DNA of 64,000 nucleotides from an uncultured Flavobacteriaceae bacterium (GTDB lineage: Bacteria > Bacteroidota > Bacteroidia > Flavobacteriales > Flavobacteriaceae): positions 744,001 to 808,000 of the forward strand of contig CANLQD010000002.1 of NCBI GenBank assembly GCA_947493175.1, read 5' to 3'. How positions within the stretch are numbered: position 1 is the stretch's first letter; each line of letters begins with the position of its first letter. Below, piece by piece: positions 27,380 to 36,574 of the stretch. The notes beneath the pieces were generated by a model, which ran no database searches, was not told the origin of the DNA, and saw only the letters and a program-made list of their open reading frames with translations. The translations under genes were made by a program, and so were the position numbers.

Positions 27380-27955
27380 ATGAACAATATCACAATGCAC
27401 TATTTCAAAAATACCAAGGAATGGAGAAAGTGGTTGCACAAAAACCACGCTCAAATCGAAGGTATTTATCTGATATTTTATACGGTCGCCCATGAAAATG
27501 AAAGCATGCGTTGGGAAGAAGCGGTTCAAGTAGCCCTCTGTTATGGGTGGATCGACAGTACGGTAAAAAGTCTTGGCAATGGTAAACGAAGACAATATTT
27601 CTGCCCTAGAAAACCCAAAAGTGTATGGAGTAAAATCAATAAGGACTATGTTCGGCAATTGATTGCTGGCGGACTCATGCATGAAAGTGGCCTTTCAAAA
27701 ATTGAAGCCGCCAAAAAGGACGGTTCTTGGACATCTTTGGACGATGTTGAGAACGGAGTAGTTCCCCAAGATTTACAGAAAGCCCTTGACTCGAATAAGA
27801 AAGCTTTTGAAAATTATCGAAATTTCACCCGTGGTCAACGGAAAAGCTACCTCTATTGGCTCAACCAGGCGAAACGGGAGGAAACACGACAAAAAAGGAT
27901 TGCAGAAATTATCCGTTTATGCGAACAGAACATCAAATCAAGGGGAGGCCGATAA
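27380..27955 (+). CDS. YdeI/OmpD-associated family protein
   Basis: This 191-aa soluble protein has the family signatures MRWEEAVQVALCYGWIDSTVK, with the conserved GWIDS at about residues 56-60, RKPKSVWSKINKDYV, and a C-terminal RKSYLYWLNQAKREETRQKRI helix typical of the YdeI C-terminal region. Family members are described as bacteriocin-protection/OmpD-associated proteins, but their biochemical role is not settled. It is divergent from the ThuA lipoprotein (91 bp between starts). A second, DUF1905-bearing relative sits at 45200. Confidence 0.85.
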   Translation: MNNITMHYFKNTKEWRKWLHKNHAQIEGIYLIFYTVAHENESMRWEEAVQVALCYGWIDSTVKSLGNGKRRQYFCPRKPKSVWSKINKDYVRQLIAGGLMHESGLSKIEAAKKDGSWTSLDDVENGVVPQDLQKALDSNKKAFENYRNFTRGQRKSYLYWLNQAKREETRQKRIAEIIRLCEQNIKSRGGR

Positions 27956-28090
27956 GTTCATACTCGCAATAGCGATAGCTTCAGGCAAAAGTCTTCTCAA
28001 CCGGAATAACATCCCAGAATTACCCCTATAGCCCGTGCATTGCAGTGCCACAGAACCATGGCAAGCTTTAGAAAATTGTAAATTAAATAC

Positions 28091-28098
28091 TACTTTTG
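28091..28098 (+). promoter_or_regulatory. -7 element candidate (TACTTTTG)
   Basis: TACTTTTG matches the Bacteroidetes TAnnTTTG consensus. A TTTA lies 20 bp upstream in place of the -33 TTTG. It sits 72 bp before the ATG of the phosphatidyltransferase gene. Confidence 0.45.
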
Positions 28099-28170
28099 TG
28101 TTAACGAAGCAGGATTCTATTGGCCTAGCGTGTTTCCGTTGCCAGTTATATTTCCTGCTTGAAACGACCC

Positions 28171-28938
28171 ATGTCCAAATTACCAAAGGAAAATCAATTC
28201 CTTGATTTATCAGATTACGGGAGACCTGCTGCAAGGGTTATCGCCCAATTGCTGAAGAATACATCACTTACCCCTATTCATGTTACCTTAGGCTTTGTAA
28301 TAAGCGGCTTGTTGGCAATTGTATGCCTTTTGTACCAATACTATTGGGCGACAGCCTTTTTTTTGGTACTCAAGTCAATTTTAGATGCTGCCGACGGGGA
28401 ATTGGCACGTATAAAAAAAACACCAAGTTATACGGGGAGGTATCTCGACTCTATATCCGATATTCTTTTAAACCTACTACTATTGATAACTATTTGGTAT
28501 GTTACCGATGGCTCGTTACTTTACACTTTACTAGCTTTTTTTGGTATTCAACTTCAAGGTACCCTTTACAATTACTATTACGTAATTCTAAGAAATAAGT
28601 ACGATGGCGATACGACCAGTCGTATTTTTGAAGATGAAACGCCCACTGCCATGCAAGGGGAGAAACAAAGGAATGTGAACATTCTTTTCGGCATGTACAC
28701 TTTATTATATGGTATTTTCGATCGTATTATTTACCGTTTAGATCGTAGTGCAGTAGAGAGCAAACATCTTCCAAACTGGTTTATGACGGTCGTATCTACA
28801 TTCGGATTGGGTTTTCAATTACTGATCATAGGGTTCATGTTGGCTTTTGACATGAAACATGCCATCATTCCTTTTTTCATAGGGTATTCTCTTTTCATTT
28901 TTATATATATCGCATTGCGTAGAATTATGAATCCATAA
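28171..28938 (+). CDS. CDP-alcohol phosphatidyltransferase family protein
   Basis: I use the ATG giving MSKLPKEN; an in-frame TTG is four codons earlier. The 255-aa membrane protein contains the complete family motif DG-x2-AR-x8-G-x3-D-x3-D: DGELARIKK, then G, then YLDSISD (about residues 75-97). About six membrane helices follow. The enzyme would transfer a phospho-alcohol group from a CDP-activated donor to an acceptor alcohol in lipid synthesis; head group unknown. It is a single-gene unit between the YdeI and amidohydrolase genes. Confidence 0.9.
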   Translation: MSKLPKENQFLDLSDYGRPAARVIAQLLKNTSLTPIHVTLGFVISGLLAIVCLLYQYYWATAFFLVLKSILDAADGELARIKKTPSYTGRYLDSISDILLNLLLLITIWYVTDGSLLYTLLAFFGIQLQGTLYNYYYVILRNKYDGDTTSRIFEDETPTAMQGEKQRNVNILFGMYTLLYGIFDRIIYRLDRSAVESKHLPNWFMTVVSTFGLGFQLLIIGFMLAFDMKHAIIPFFIGYSLFIFIYIALRRIMNP

Positions 28939-28999
28939 TTCTTTTTACCTTTTCGCACGGTTTGCCATTTGTTAACCTTTGAACTTAACCCTGTAGGCC

Positions 29000-30250
29000 A
29001 TGAAGTCACTTACTACTCTTTATTTTCTATTGATCTCGGTTCCTCTTTTATCACAAACCCTTTTGCGGCCAGATCGTGTTTTTGACGGCAATAACATACA
29101 TGAAGGATGGGTCGTGTTAGTAGATGGTGACAGCATCAGCTATGCCGGTAAATCAACCGAATTACAACTTCCAAAGAATACAAAAATCGTTGATCTTAAG
29201 GGTGAGACACTGATGCCGGGTATTATCGAAGGGCACTCACACTTGTTGTTACATCCGTACAACGAAACCGATTGGAACGATCAGGTACTCAAAGAATCAC
29301 CCGTAGAGCGTGCCATACGGGGTACCGTACATGCAAAAAATTCGCTTTTGGCCGGCGTAACTACAATGCGTGATCTTGGTGCCGAAGGGGCGGGTTATGC
29401 CGATGTATATCTAAAGAAAACCATTGAAGACGGTATTGTTCCCGGTCCTAGACTGTTGGTGGCCGGCCCTGCCATTGTGGCAACTGGTGCTTATGGCCCT
29501 AAAGGCTTTCATGACGGGGTAACCGTTCCACTAGGTGCAGAACCTGTTAGTGGCGTTAACGAAGCCATTGCCACCGTACGAAGACAATTGGGAAACGGGG
29601 CCGATTTTATCAAAATTTATGCAGACTATCGTTGGGGAAAAGGAGAACCTTCGCAACCCACGTTCCTACAGCAGGAAATTGATGCAATGGTGGCCGCGGC
29701 GACGAGCGCCGGCCGCTATGTAGTGGCGCATGCAAGTACCCCTGAAGGAATGCGAAGGGCAATTATGGGAGGAGTAGAAACGATTGAACATGGGGATGGT
29801 GGTACCAAATCAATTTTTCAATTGATGAAAGAAAAAGGAATCGCCCTCTGCCCTACCCTTGCCGCTGGAGACGCCATTACCCAATATCGAGGTTGGCAAA
29901 AAGGAAAGGAACCTGAGCCCGAACGAATTTCACAAAAGAAAAAATCATTCCAATTGGCGATGGAAACTGGTGTCGACATTGTTTTTGGTGGGGATGTAGG
30001 GGTTTTTGCCCATGGGGAAAACTATCGCGAAATGGAACTGATGGTCGCATATGGCATGCAACCCATCCATGTACTAATATCGGCCACCTCCCTGAATGCC
30101 AAGGTATTTCACCTTGATAAACTGGGCTGTATAAAAAAAGGGTTTCTAGCGGATATTATCACTGTTAAAGGAGACCCCACAAAAGATATTCACAGCATGA
30201 GACAGGTTAGTTTGGTGATGCAGGCCGGAACTATTGTTAAAAAGAACTAG
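29000..30250 (+). CDS. exported amidohydrolase (imidazolonepropionase-like)
   Basis: The 416-aa product has a signal peptide (MKSLTTLYFLLISVPLLSQ). The amidohydrolase fold is shown by MPGIIEGHSHLL (metal-binding His-x-His at about 76-78), FIKIYADY (bridging Lys), VVAHAS and IEHGDG (metal His residues) and GGDVGVF (catalytic Asp). A C-terminal beta-strand region closes the composite domain (GFLADIITVKGDPTKD). Relatives hydrolyse cyclic amides, Xaa-Pro dipeptides or similar C-N bonds outside the cytoplasm. It converges on the tricorn-like protease gene, with a strong terminator between them. Confidence 0.88.
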   Translation: MKSLTTLYFLLISVPLLSQTLLRPDRVFDGNNIHEGWVVLVDGDSISYAGKSTELQLPKNTKIVDLKGETLMPGIIEGHSHLLLHPYNETDWNDQVLKESPVERAIRGTVHAKNSLLAGVTTMRDLGAEGAGYADVYLKKTIEDGIVPGPRLLVAGPAIVATGAYGPKGFHDGVTVPLGAEPVSGVNEAIATVRRQLGNGADFIKIYADYRWGKGEPSQPTFLQQEIDAMVAAATSAGRYVVAHASTPEGMRRAIMGGVETIEHGDGGTKSIFQLMKEKGIALCPTLAAGDAITQYRGWQKGKEPEPERISQKKKSFQLAMETGVDIVFGGDVGVFAHGENYREMELMVAYGMQPIHVLISATSLNAKVFHLDKLGCIKKGFLADIITVKGDPTKDIHSMRQVSLVMQAGTIVKKN

Positions 30251-30298
30251 CACCTTTTAAAACCAGATAGAGACGGCTATAGGCACCACAACAAAAAA

Positions 30299-30318
30299 AG
30301 CGGCCTCAATGGGCCGCT
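30299..30318 (-). terminator. Rho-independent terminator of the tricorn-like gene
   Basis: A 7-bp GC-rich stem (AGCGGCC / GGCCGCT) is followed on the minus strand by TTTTTTTG, 32 bp beyond the stop of the gene at 30350-33589. It may also stop transcripts from the amidohydrolase gene, although the plus-strand side has no T-run. Confidence 0.75.
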
Positions 30319-30349
30319 CAGTACTTTAAATCGAGTAGCTAAGCGGGTA

Positions 30350-33300
30350 TTATTCCACTTCTTTCAACAATTCCTCGATAGCCCGTTCCAATTGTTCATC
30401 GCGGCCCTTATCGATAACGCCAGGCATATTTTTGACTTGAATTTCGGGATTGGTCTCGTTGTTTTCCATCCACTCCCCTGCCATGTTCTTGGCACTTACA
30501 GGCACTACGCCCCATGTTCCGCCATTGGGGAGGCGTTCCCATCCGGCAAAACTGCAGGTACCCGGTACCGGCATCCCCACTGTTTTCCCTATTTTTAAAT
30601 CTACATAGCCACTTGCGAAGCAGGAACCATCACTATACATCGATTCGTTAAACAGGGCCAAGGTAGGCTTTGTATACCTCGAAGTGGGCTCCCCTCCTAC
30701 CTTACGGGCTTCGGTCTCGTATGACAAAAAGGGAACACCGGTGAAGAACATGGCCAAGTCGGCCACCAAATCGCCACCCCCATTGAAACGGGTATCGACT
30801 ACCACTCCTTTTTTATCCGAAAATTTCCCCATCATACGTTCGTAAATGGTGCGATAAGGGCCATCACTCATCCCGGGAATATGAACATATCCTAGCGTGC
30901 CTTTGCTCTTTTCGGCTACCTCTTTTTCGTTTTGTTTCACCCATCGTCTGTACAACAGCCGATTTTCCTCTCTAAGTGAAATAGGTTTTACGGTAATCTG
31001 TGTCCGTTTTCCTTTGGTATCTAGGATATCTAGAAGCGTAAAATGGCCTGCCCTTCGATTCAGATAACTGGCTACATCCCTAGAGGGCATTAGGGTTTCC
31101 CCATCTATCTTTTCGATGACCATTCCCGGCCGTAGTTTAAAATCCGCTTTATCTAACGGTCCGCCTTTGATCACCTCAGCTATTTTGATACCATTTCCTT
31201 CATACGCATAATCCATAAAAACCCCTAGGGAAGCAGTTGCATCTCCGTTAGGTATATTCCCATTATACCGCCCGCCGGCATGCGAAACATTGAGTTCTCC
31301 CAACATCTCGGAAATCATTTCGGCAAACTCTACCGAATTACCAATATGAGGAAGGTATTTTTCATACGCAGTGCGCATGGCCTTCCAGTCGATTCCATGA
31401 AAATTAGAATGGTAAAAGATACCATTGGTACGCAGCCAAATATGGTCGAACATATAGCGTCGCTCCGCATCGACATCTAAAATCATTTCAGCATTGATTT
31501 TCACCGGTTTGGTTTTTGCGCCTTCCACATCAACCTTTGCAATTTTTCCATCGCTCAATAAGAACAGATTCTCTTGTTTTGCGTCCCATTGTAAGCTTCC
31601 AGATTTGGCACCCAATGAAATAAGCTTTTTGGTATCCTTGGTCCGTAGCTCCGTTTCCCATAGATTCAAATCTTTCTCGAACCGAGCCAAATAGTATAGC
31701 TTCTCACCATCTTTGGAAAGTACCGCATCACCTAAAAAAGAGGAATGAATGGTAAGGCGGCTTTTTCTGATATCCATGTCTTCCCAGTCGAAGGTCAATG
31801 GCTTAACGGTATCTTTCTTCTCCTTATCGCCTTTTTTATTTTTTCCTTTTTTCTTGTCTTCTTCCTTTCTTTCCTTCTCTTTTTTATCGCCTTCCTTAAT
31901 AAGCTTCATGAGATCGTACTCCTCTTTTGTCATATTGAACTTGTCCCAAGCATCTTTGGTAAAGAACATACTATAGACATCCAATTCGCTTCGACCACTG
32001 GTGGCGTAACTTTTGAGTCCGTTTCGGTTGCTAAACCACAACATCTGTTTTCCCCCATTCATCCATTTGGGCGACATGTCGTAATAGCCACTTTCGGTCA
32101 GGTTCACTCGCTTTTTACCGTCGGCCGATAATAGTAAGACTTCGCTGTTGCTTAAAGTTGCCCCCCAATCGACCAGCAACCATTTGCTGTCGGGACTCCA
32201 TTTAAAATACTGGTCCCCGTCCGAAAAATGATAAAGGTCTTTCGGAGTCAACAAGGTCGTAGTGGCCTTTGTCTTAAGGTTCATCACCTTTAACGTTCTT
32301 CGGTCTTCGATGTAAGCGACCGATGTACCGTCGGGCGAAAACTCTGGAAGGTAATTGTCTTTGTCTCCGCTGATCAGGGTATCCTCTTTTAATAGTGTCG
32401 CCGCAAAGAAAAAAGGTTCTTCCTTACGTACCTTGGTCGTCTTAAAAATACGCCATTTCCCATTCCGTTCACTAGCATACGCCAAGGCTTTGCCGTCATG
32501 TGTAAATTTCACAAAACGCTCCTGCTCAGGTGTTGTGGTCAGTCTTTTGGTCAGGGAGCCCTCTACCGAAGTAACAAAGACCTCGCCTCGAGAAATAAAC
32601 GCAATCTGTTTACCGTCCGGGGAAATATCCATTTCCCGTACACCGCCGTTGATCGAGACATATTTGTCTGTATTGTTGCCATTCTGTGTACGAATCGTAA
32701 TCGCCACTTTTTTAGGGGTACCACCCTCGTTCAATACATACAACTCCCCATCGTACGAAAAGGCCATGGTACCGTTTCCGGAACTCAACGAACGTATCGG
32801 GTGGGTTTTGAATTCGGTAATCTGTTCATTGTTCGACGGGTTTTCCAATAACAAGCGATGTACATTATAGGAACCGCTTTCCTCGCTCAAATAATAAACT
32901 GCGCTTCCGTCTTTGGAATACACGGGATTGCGGTCTTCCCCATTAAAGGAGGTAATCATGGTATGGGTACCGTTGTTCATATCATAACGCCATACATCCC
33001 TGGTAATCGAGGAGGTATGGTGTTTTCTGAACTCATCTTCATAGCCTTTTAAATCATGATATACCAACTGGGTGCCGTCGTTGTTTATTTGTACGTCCTC
33101 GGCCGGAACCGAAAGTACTTGTGTTACCCTACCACCTTGTACCGGAACGCTATAAAGTTCAGGTTGTCTACTCGTAGGATATTGCCGATGTAGCACATTA
33201 TCTTGCCGAACGCCTCCAAAAAGCACCTTCGTATCATCGGTTGAAAAAGAGTAAGGCCGTTCATCGTTGCTGTGAAAAGTAAGCCTTGTCGCAGGCCCGC

Positions 33301-33589
33301 CCGCCGCATCCATGGTGTAGATATCAAAGTTTCCATAGCGATCGGAAGCAAATGCAAGGGTGGCGCCATCCTTGCTCCATATTGCCCTATAATCATGAGC
33401 CTCATGAAAGGTTAATTGGGTAGCATCGCCACCCTCTACAGGAACGCGATATAAATCCCCCTTATAGGTAAAAACGAGTGTCTCTCCATCTGGAGAAATA
33501 GCCGGATAACGGGCCCATTTTGGATGTACTTGTGCATAAGTCAAAAAAGAAAAAAGAAATAGGGTTAGAAAAAATGGCTTGGTATTCAT
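30350..33589 (-). CDS. tricorn-like S41 family protease with beta-propeller and PDZ domains
   Basis: This 1079-aa exported protein has a signal peptide ending at LTYAQ. The N-terminal half is a PD40/TolB-type propeller (YPAISPDGETLVFTYKGDLY, FSPDGTSVAYIEDRR). A Lys/Glu-rich linker of about 30 residues follows near 570-600 (KEKERKEEDKKKGKNKK). The tricorn core has SNFHGIDWKAM, matching the His of the tricorn triad, and a PDZ domain (KIAEVIKGGPLDKADFKLRPGMVIEKIDGE). The C-terminal TSPc-type domain has VVDTRFNGGGDLVADL and NESMYSDGS, with Ser986-Asp987 as the likely nucleophile pair. It would degrade peptides in the periplasm. The gene stands alone. Confidence 0.92.
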   Translation of the reverse strand: MNTKPFFLTLFLFSFLTYAQVHPKWARYPAISPDGETLVFTYKGDLYRVPVEGGDATQLTFHEAHDYRAIWSKDGATLAFASDRYGNFDIYTMDAAGGPATRLTFHSNDERPYSFSTDDTKVLFGGVRQDNVLHRQYPTSRQPELYSVPVQGGRVTQVLSVPAEDVQINNDGTQLVYHDLKGYEDEFRKHHTSSITRDVWRYDMNNGTHTMITSFNGEDRNPVYSKDGSAVYYLSEESGSYNVHRLLLENPSNNEQITEFKTHPIRSLSSGNGTMAFSYDGELYVLNEGGTPKKVAITIRTQNGNNTDKYVSINGGVREMDISPDGKQIAFISRGEVFVTSVEGSLTKRLTTTPEQERFVKFTHDGKALAYASERNGKWRIFKTTKVRKEEPFFFAATLLKEDTLISGDKDNYLPEFSPDGTSVAYIEDRRTLKVMNLKTKATTTLLTPKDLYHFSDGDQYFKWSPDSKWLLVDWGATLSNSEVLLLSADGKKRVNLTESGYYDMSPKWMNGGKQMLWFSNRNGLKSYATSGRSELDVYSMFFTKDAWDKFNMTKEEYDLMKLIKEGDKKEKERKEEDKKKGKNKKGDKEKKDTVKPLTFDWEDMDIRKSRLTIHSSFLGDAVLSKDGEKLYYLARFEKDLNLWETELRTKDTKKLISLGAKSGSLQWDAKQENLFLLSDGKIAKVDVEGAKTKPVKINAEMILDVDAERRYMFDHIWLRTNGIFYHSNFHGIDWKAMRTAYEKYLPHIGNSVEFAEMISEMLGELNVSHAGGRYNGNIPNGDATASLGVFMDYAYEGNGIKIAEVIKGGPLDKADFKLRPGMVIEKIDGETLMPSRDVASYLNRRAGHFTLLDILDTKGKRTQITVKPISLREENRLLYRRWVKQNEKEVAEKSKGTLGYVHIPGMSDGPYRTIYERMMGKFSDKKGVVVDTRFNGGGDLVADLAMFFTGVPFLSYETEARKVGGEPTSRYTKPTLALFNESMYSDGSCFASGYVDLKIGKTVGMPVPGTCSFAGWERLPNGGTWGVVPVSAKNMAGEWMENNETNPEIQVKNMPGVIDKGRDEQLERAIEELLKEVE

Positions 33590-33688
33590 AAAAAACAGTA
33601 CAATTTATTAGTCAAGAGCAAGATAGGGAAAGCCATAAAATAGACTTAAAGATTTTGGATTTATTTAATAAAGGTTGCCTATATTTCT

Positions 33689-34297
33689 ATGATGAGAAAT
33701 AAAAATGAAGAGACCTACTGGACAAAGCGTTACCAAGAAGCACGAACAGGATGGGATATCGGCCATGTATCGACTCCTTTAAAGGAATACGTAGATCAAC
33801 TAACGGATAAGTCCATAACAATTTTAATTCCCGGGGCCGGTAATGCTTATGAGGCAGAATATCTCTGGAAACAGGGATTCCAAAATGTCTATATTTTGGA
33901 TATTTCAAAGCTTCCCTTACAACAATTCCTAGAACGGAATCCCAGTTTTCCCAAATCACAATTACTGCAAACCGACTTTTTCACACATAAGGGTACATAT
34001 GACCTTATTTTAGAGCAGACATTTTTCTGCTCTTTCGTACCAACGGATGAGAACCGGACCGCCTATGCAAAACAAATGGCACGACTTTTAAAACCTACCG
34101 GAAAACTCGTAGGTGTCTGGTTCGATTTTCCGTTGACCCAAGATATGGAAAAACGTCCTTTTGGGGGAGATAAAGAATTGTATCTAAGATATTTATCCCC
34201 CTTCTTTTCAACCATTGTCTTTGAACGTTGTTACAATTCGATTGCACCAAGACAGGGTAATGAACTCTTTGGAATTCTGCGAAAAAAAACGACCTAG
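33689..34297 (+). CDS. TPMT-family SAM-dependent methyltransferase
   Basis: This 202-aa cytoplasmic protein has the thiopurine methyltransferase-type layout: WTKRYQEARTGWDIGHVSTP at the N-terminus, the SAM-binding loop ILIPGAGNAYEAEYLW (about 45-60), VYILDISKLPLQQF (acidic residue after strand 2) and YDLILEQTFFCSFVP (motif before strand 4). Members methylate thiols, selenium or tellurium compounds or halides using S-adenosylmethionine. The natural acceptor is not readable. An adjacent ATG at 33692 is an equally good start. It converges with the membrane protein at 34310. Confidence 0.87.
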   Translation: MMRNKNEETYWTKRYQEARTGWDIGHVSTPLKEYVDQLTDKSITILIPGAGNAYEAEYLWKQGFQNVYILDISKLPLQQFLERNPSFPKSQLLQTDFFTHKGTYDLILEQTFFCSFVPTDENRTAYAKQMARLLKPTGKLVGVWFDFPLTQDMEKRPFGGDKELYLRYLSPFFSTIVFERCYNSIAPRQGNELFGILRKKTT

Positions 34298-34309
34298 CAT
34301 TCAAAGTTG

Positions 34310-34837
34310 TTAGTCCTTTTTTGTTCGTGCCCATTGGGCAATACTACGTGGTATACCATAGAGCAAGAAAAACACCAGCGCCAACAAGCTCCCAAAAACA
34401 ATCGGGATTACCGCCCCGAATGTGAAGGCACTCCCAAGAACCCAACCAAGTAGGTATTCGGCCTCATAGAGCGGAAAAACAAAAGCCATAAGAAGAATCG
34501 CCAGCATGATATAGTTGATAACATCAATCTCATGAACAAAGAAAAACGATATGATAACGGCTATACAGAGAGCGGTTAAAAATCGCTTTAAGACCAAATC
34601 GAATGGCTCGTTCAATGGTAGTGATTCCATTCTTTTCTGAATCAAATGCAATAAAAACCATACGAAAATGGGAAGTAATAGAGCTCCCCACCAGTTAGAG
34701 ATTCCAGGGAGATTTCCATTCTGAAACAGATAGTGGGTGGGAACACCTCCGTGAAAATGATCCCATAGGAGCTGACTCCAAATCAAGAAGGCAGCGACGC
34801 TTGTAAAAATTAGCCCGGATTGTCTGGTCAGCTTCAT
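34310..34837 (-). CDS. multi-span membrane protein of unknown function
   Basis: I do not recognise this 175-aa protein. It has five to six hydrophobic segments (near residues 9-25, 50-65, 85-103, 108-127 and 131-165) with few charged residues in the membrane part. There is an HFHGGVPTHYLF loop between helices 1 and 2, and a basic C-terminus (RSIAQWARTKKD). It ends 13 bp from the convergent methyltransferase gene and appears to be a single-gene unit. Confidence 0.7.
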   Translation of the reverse strand: MKLTRQSGLIFTSVAAFLIWSQLLWDHFHGGVPTHYLFQNGNLPGISNWWGALLLPIFVWFLLHLIQKRMESLPLNEPFDLVLKRFLTALCIAVIISFFFVHEIDVINYIMLAILLMAFVFPLYEAEYLLGWVLGSAFTFGAVIPIVFGSLLALVFFLLYGIPRSIAQWARTKKD

Positions 34838-35187
34838 AAGATACTGGTTTTATAGTAGTAGACGCTTTTGTTTTTAAAATAGTTGCCCGGTATTAGAACA
34901 AGGATTTCCATCTAGAAAAGAAAAACCCCCTTTCGGAGGTTTTTCATATGGATTGTAACTAAACCACTTCTCATTAAAAATACATTGGTTTTAAGAAAAG
35001 AGGGCAATTCTTTTAAACGTGGTGCCAAAGTAGTAGTGGACAGTTGGCAGCAAACTGCTTCGCGCCTGTTTATAAGTGGTGGCTGCAAAGTGCCACTGCA
35101 TACTTGTTGAAAATTTGCAGAAACTGAAAGCCTCGCACTAAAATACATAGTTACAACCAACGATTCCGACCAATGAATTACAAAACG
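34838..35187. other. 350-bp intergenic region, no gene seen
   Basis: Apart from the hairpin at 34921-34944, I see only short imperfect repeats (for example GTGGC / GCCAC around 35080-35097) and no convincing open frame. It holds the 3' flank of the astacin gene and the 5' flank of the membrane-protein gene, both on the minus strand. Confidence 0.5.
34921..34944 (-). terminator. terminator downstream of the astacin gene
   Basis: The 10-bp arms AAAAACCCCC / GGAGGTTTTT have one mismatch and a TTTC loop. On the minus strand the arm ends in TTTTTCTTTTC. It lies about 240 bp past the astacin stop codon. Confidence 0.6.
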
Positions 35188-36228
35188 CTATCCACAACTC
35201 TTGATAAAGACCCATCGCGTGAAATCGCGTTCAAAGAGATTACCGCGATACGTGACGCGGTCACCCACCGAATACCGCTCGTTTGGGGACCATTCTTCGG
35301 CATCGGCACAGGAAGTATCGGTTCCCGGATCTCCACCATCGCCAGGATAGGCCTGGTTAGTTCCCGCAACATCTAAATCCGAAATCCGTGCTTGCCGCTG
35401 TGGAAGTAGGTTCCCGTTGATATCGGTAATAGTAGGCCTTCCATTTTTACTAAAAGTATAACTACCGTACATCATCGTGGAGTTTATATCGAATTGACTG
35501 GTGAGCAACACGGCAGAATTGCTTTTAAAGAATTGATCCACGGCATTGTCCTGGATGTTCTCGAAATTGATGATAATAAAATCATCCCTATCGGGTCTGT
35601 TCTGTTCATGAAGATAACCCAGTGTATGGCCCAGCTCATGAATAATGACCACCGCAGTTGCTCTAGTACCCAATCTAATAAAACCACGAGACCCGTTCAT
35701 TCCCAAAGTAGCCACTCCTGAATTACTATTGGAACCGGAGCTCGAGATTGTAACATAGTTAGACTCATTGGTGCGTTGAACGAAACGAACACTGGTTTTG
35801 CTGGTCCACTCGTCCATTGACTGTTGTAGTTCGGCCCTCACCGATGAGCTCAATCCCTGAATAACATAGGGGACCGTATTATTGGTCCACTTTCGTACAC
35901 CGCCGCCCAATGCCAATTCGGTTTGACCTGCACCGGGAACCGGATTCGCTTCGTAGGTGTCTGGGAAATCTGATAGTTGTTCTTCGAATAGGCGGGTATC
36001 GCTCCCGGCAAGACTATAGGTGCCATCGTCTTCCTTTTTCACCTTTACCTGGTCTCCAAGAAAATACTTGGTGATGAATTGGGTCTGGGGTTCGTCTACC
36101 GAGACCACTTCTTCATTGGCCGGTTCATCCTTGTCACAGGATGTAAATACCAATCCCATTGCCAAGGCGCCAACCAATAGCAATTTCATTGCATTTTTGT
36201 GCTTCTTTTTTTCATTTTCAGCATTCAT
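35188..36228 (-). CDS. astacin-family (M12A) zinc metalloprotease lipoprotein with C-terminal carbohydrate-binding module
   Basis: This 346-aa protein has a lipoprotein signal (LVFTSC, Cys31); an internal start at MKLLLVGA 13 codons on would give a more compact signal. The catalytic signature is complete: HELGHTLGYLHEQNRPDRD (zinc His197, His201, His207; Glu198 base) with the Met-turn NSTMMYGSY (about 249-256). Residues 306-346 (EEWSPNERYSVGDRVTYRGNLFER...) resemble a CBM5/12 chitin-binding module, shortened at the end. The combination suggests a surface-anchored endopeptidase held near polysaccharide or chitin-protein material. It is a single-gene unit. Confidence 0.9.
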   Translation of the reverse strand: MNAENEKKKHKNAMKLLLVGALAMGLVFTSCDKDEPANEEVVSVDEPQTQFITKYFLGDQVKVKKEDDGTYSLAGSDTRLFEEQLSDFPDTYEANPVPGAGQTELALGGGVRKWTNNTVPYVIQGLSSSVRAELQQSMDEWTSKTSVRFVQRTNESNYVTISSSGSNSNSGVATLGMNGSRGFIRLGTRATAVVIIHELGHTLGYLHEQNRPDRDDFIIINFENIQDNAVDQFFKSNSAVLLTSQFDINSTMMYGSYTFSKNGRPTITDINGNLLPQRQARISDLDVAGTNQAYPGDGGDPGTDTSCADAEEWSPNERYSVGDRVTYRGNLFERDFTRWVFIKSCG

Positions 36229-36574
36229 GTTAAAAAATTTTGGGGTTAATAATGAGCTGAAAGTAGGTATTAGTTTACGGGCAAAAAGTTAAAATCCCAT
36301 ATTTTCGATGTATGGCAGCCCAACGTTTCAACTCTTTTTTTATTGTGTCTGCCGGCCTGCTTAAGGCCCTATCTACCTTCGTTTCATTAACACCTCTTTA
36401 AGAAATGCCGCTAAACTTTTTGGTATATTTAGCTAGACTAATAAAATCTAAAAAACAGGGAAAAAAGTGTAGAAAAAAGAAATAGACATATAGGTTACAA
36501 CACGAATAGTTTTACCACCTTCTATTTTCTTGGTTTTATACATTTTCCTCTGACTAAACCAAAAACTGACGCAC

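Noticed and set aside
27938..28234. 98-codon minus-strand frame between the YdeI and phosphatidyltransferase genes
   Set aside because: Composition is not protein-like, it overlaps both neighbouring genes and a promoter-like element, and no domain is recognisable.
31745..32131. 128-codon plus-strand frame inside the tricorn-like gene
   Set aside because: Phe/Ser-rich product is the complement of the Lys/Glu-rich linker of the real minus-strand gene.
34912..35160. 82-codon frame downstream of the astacin gene
   Set aside because: Overlaps the terminator hairpin, has no recognisable domain and ends in the T-rich flank.
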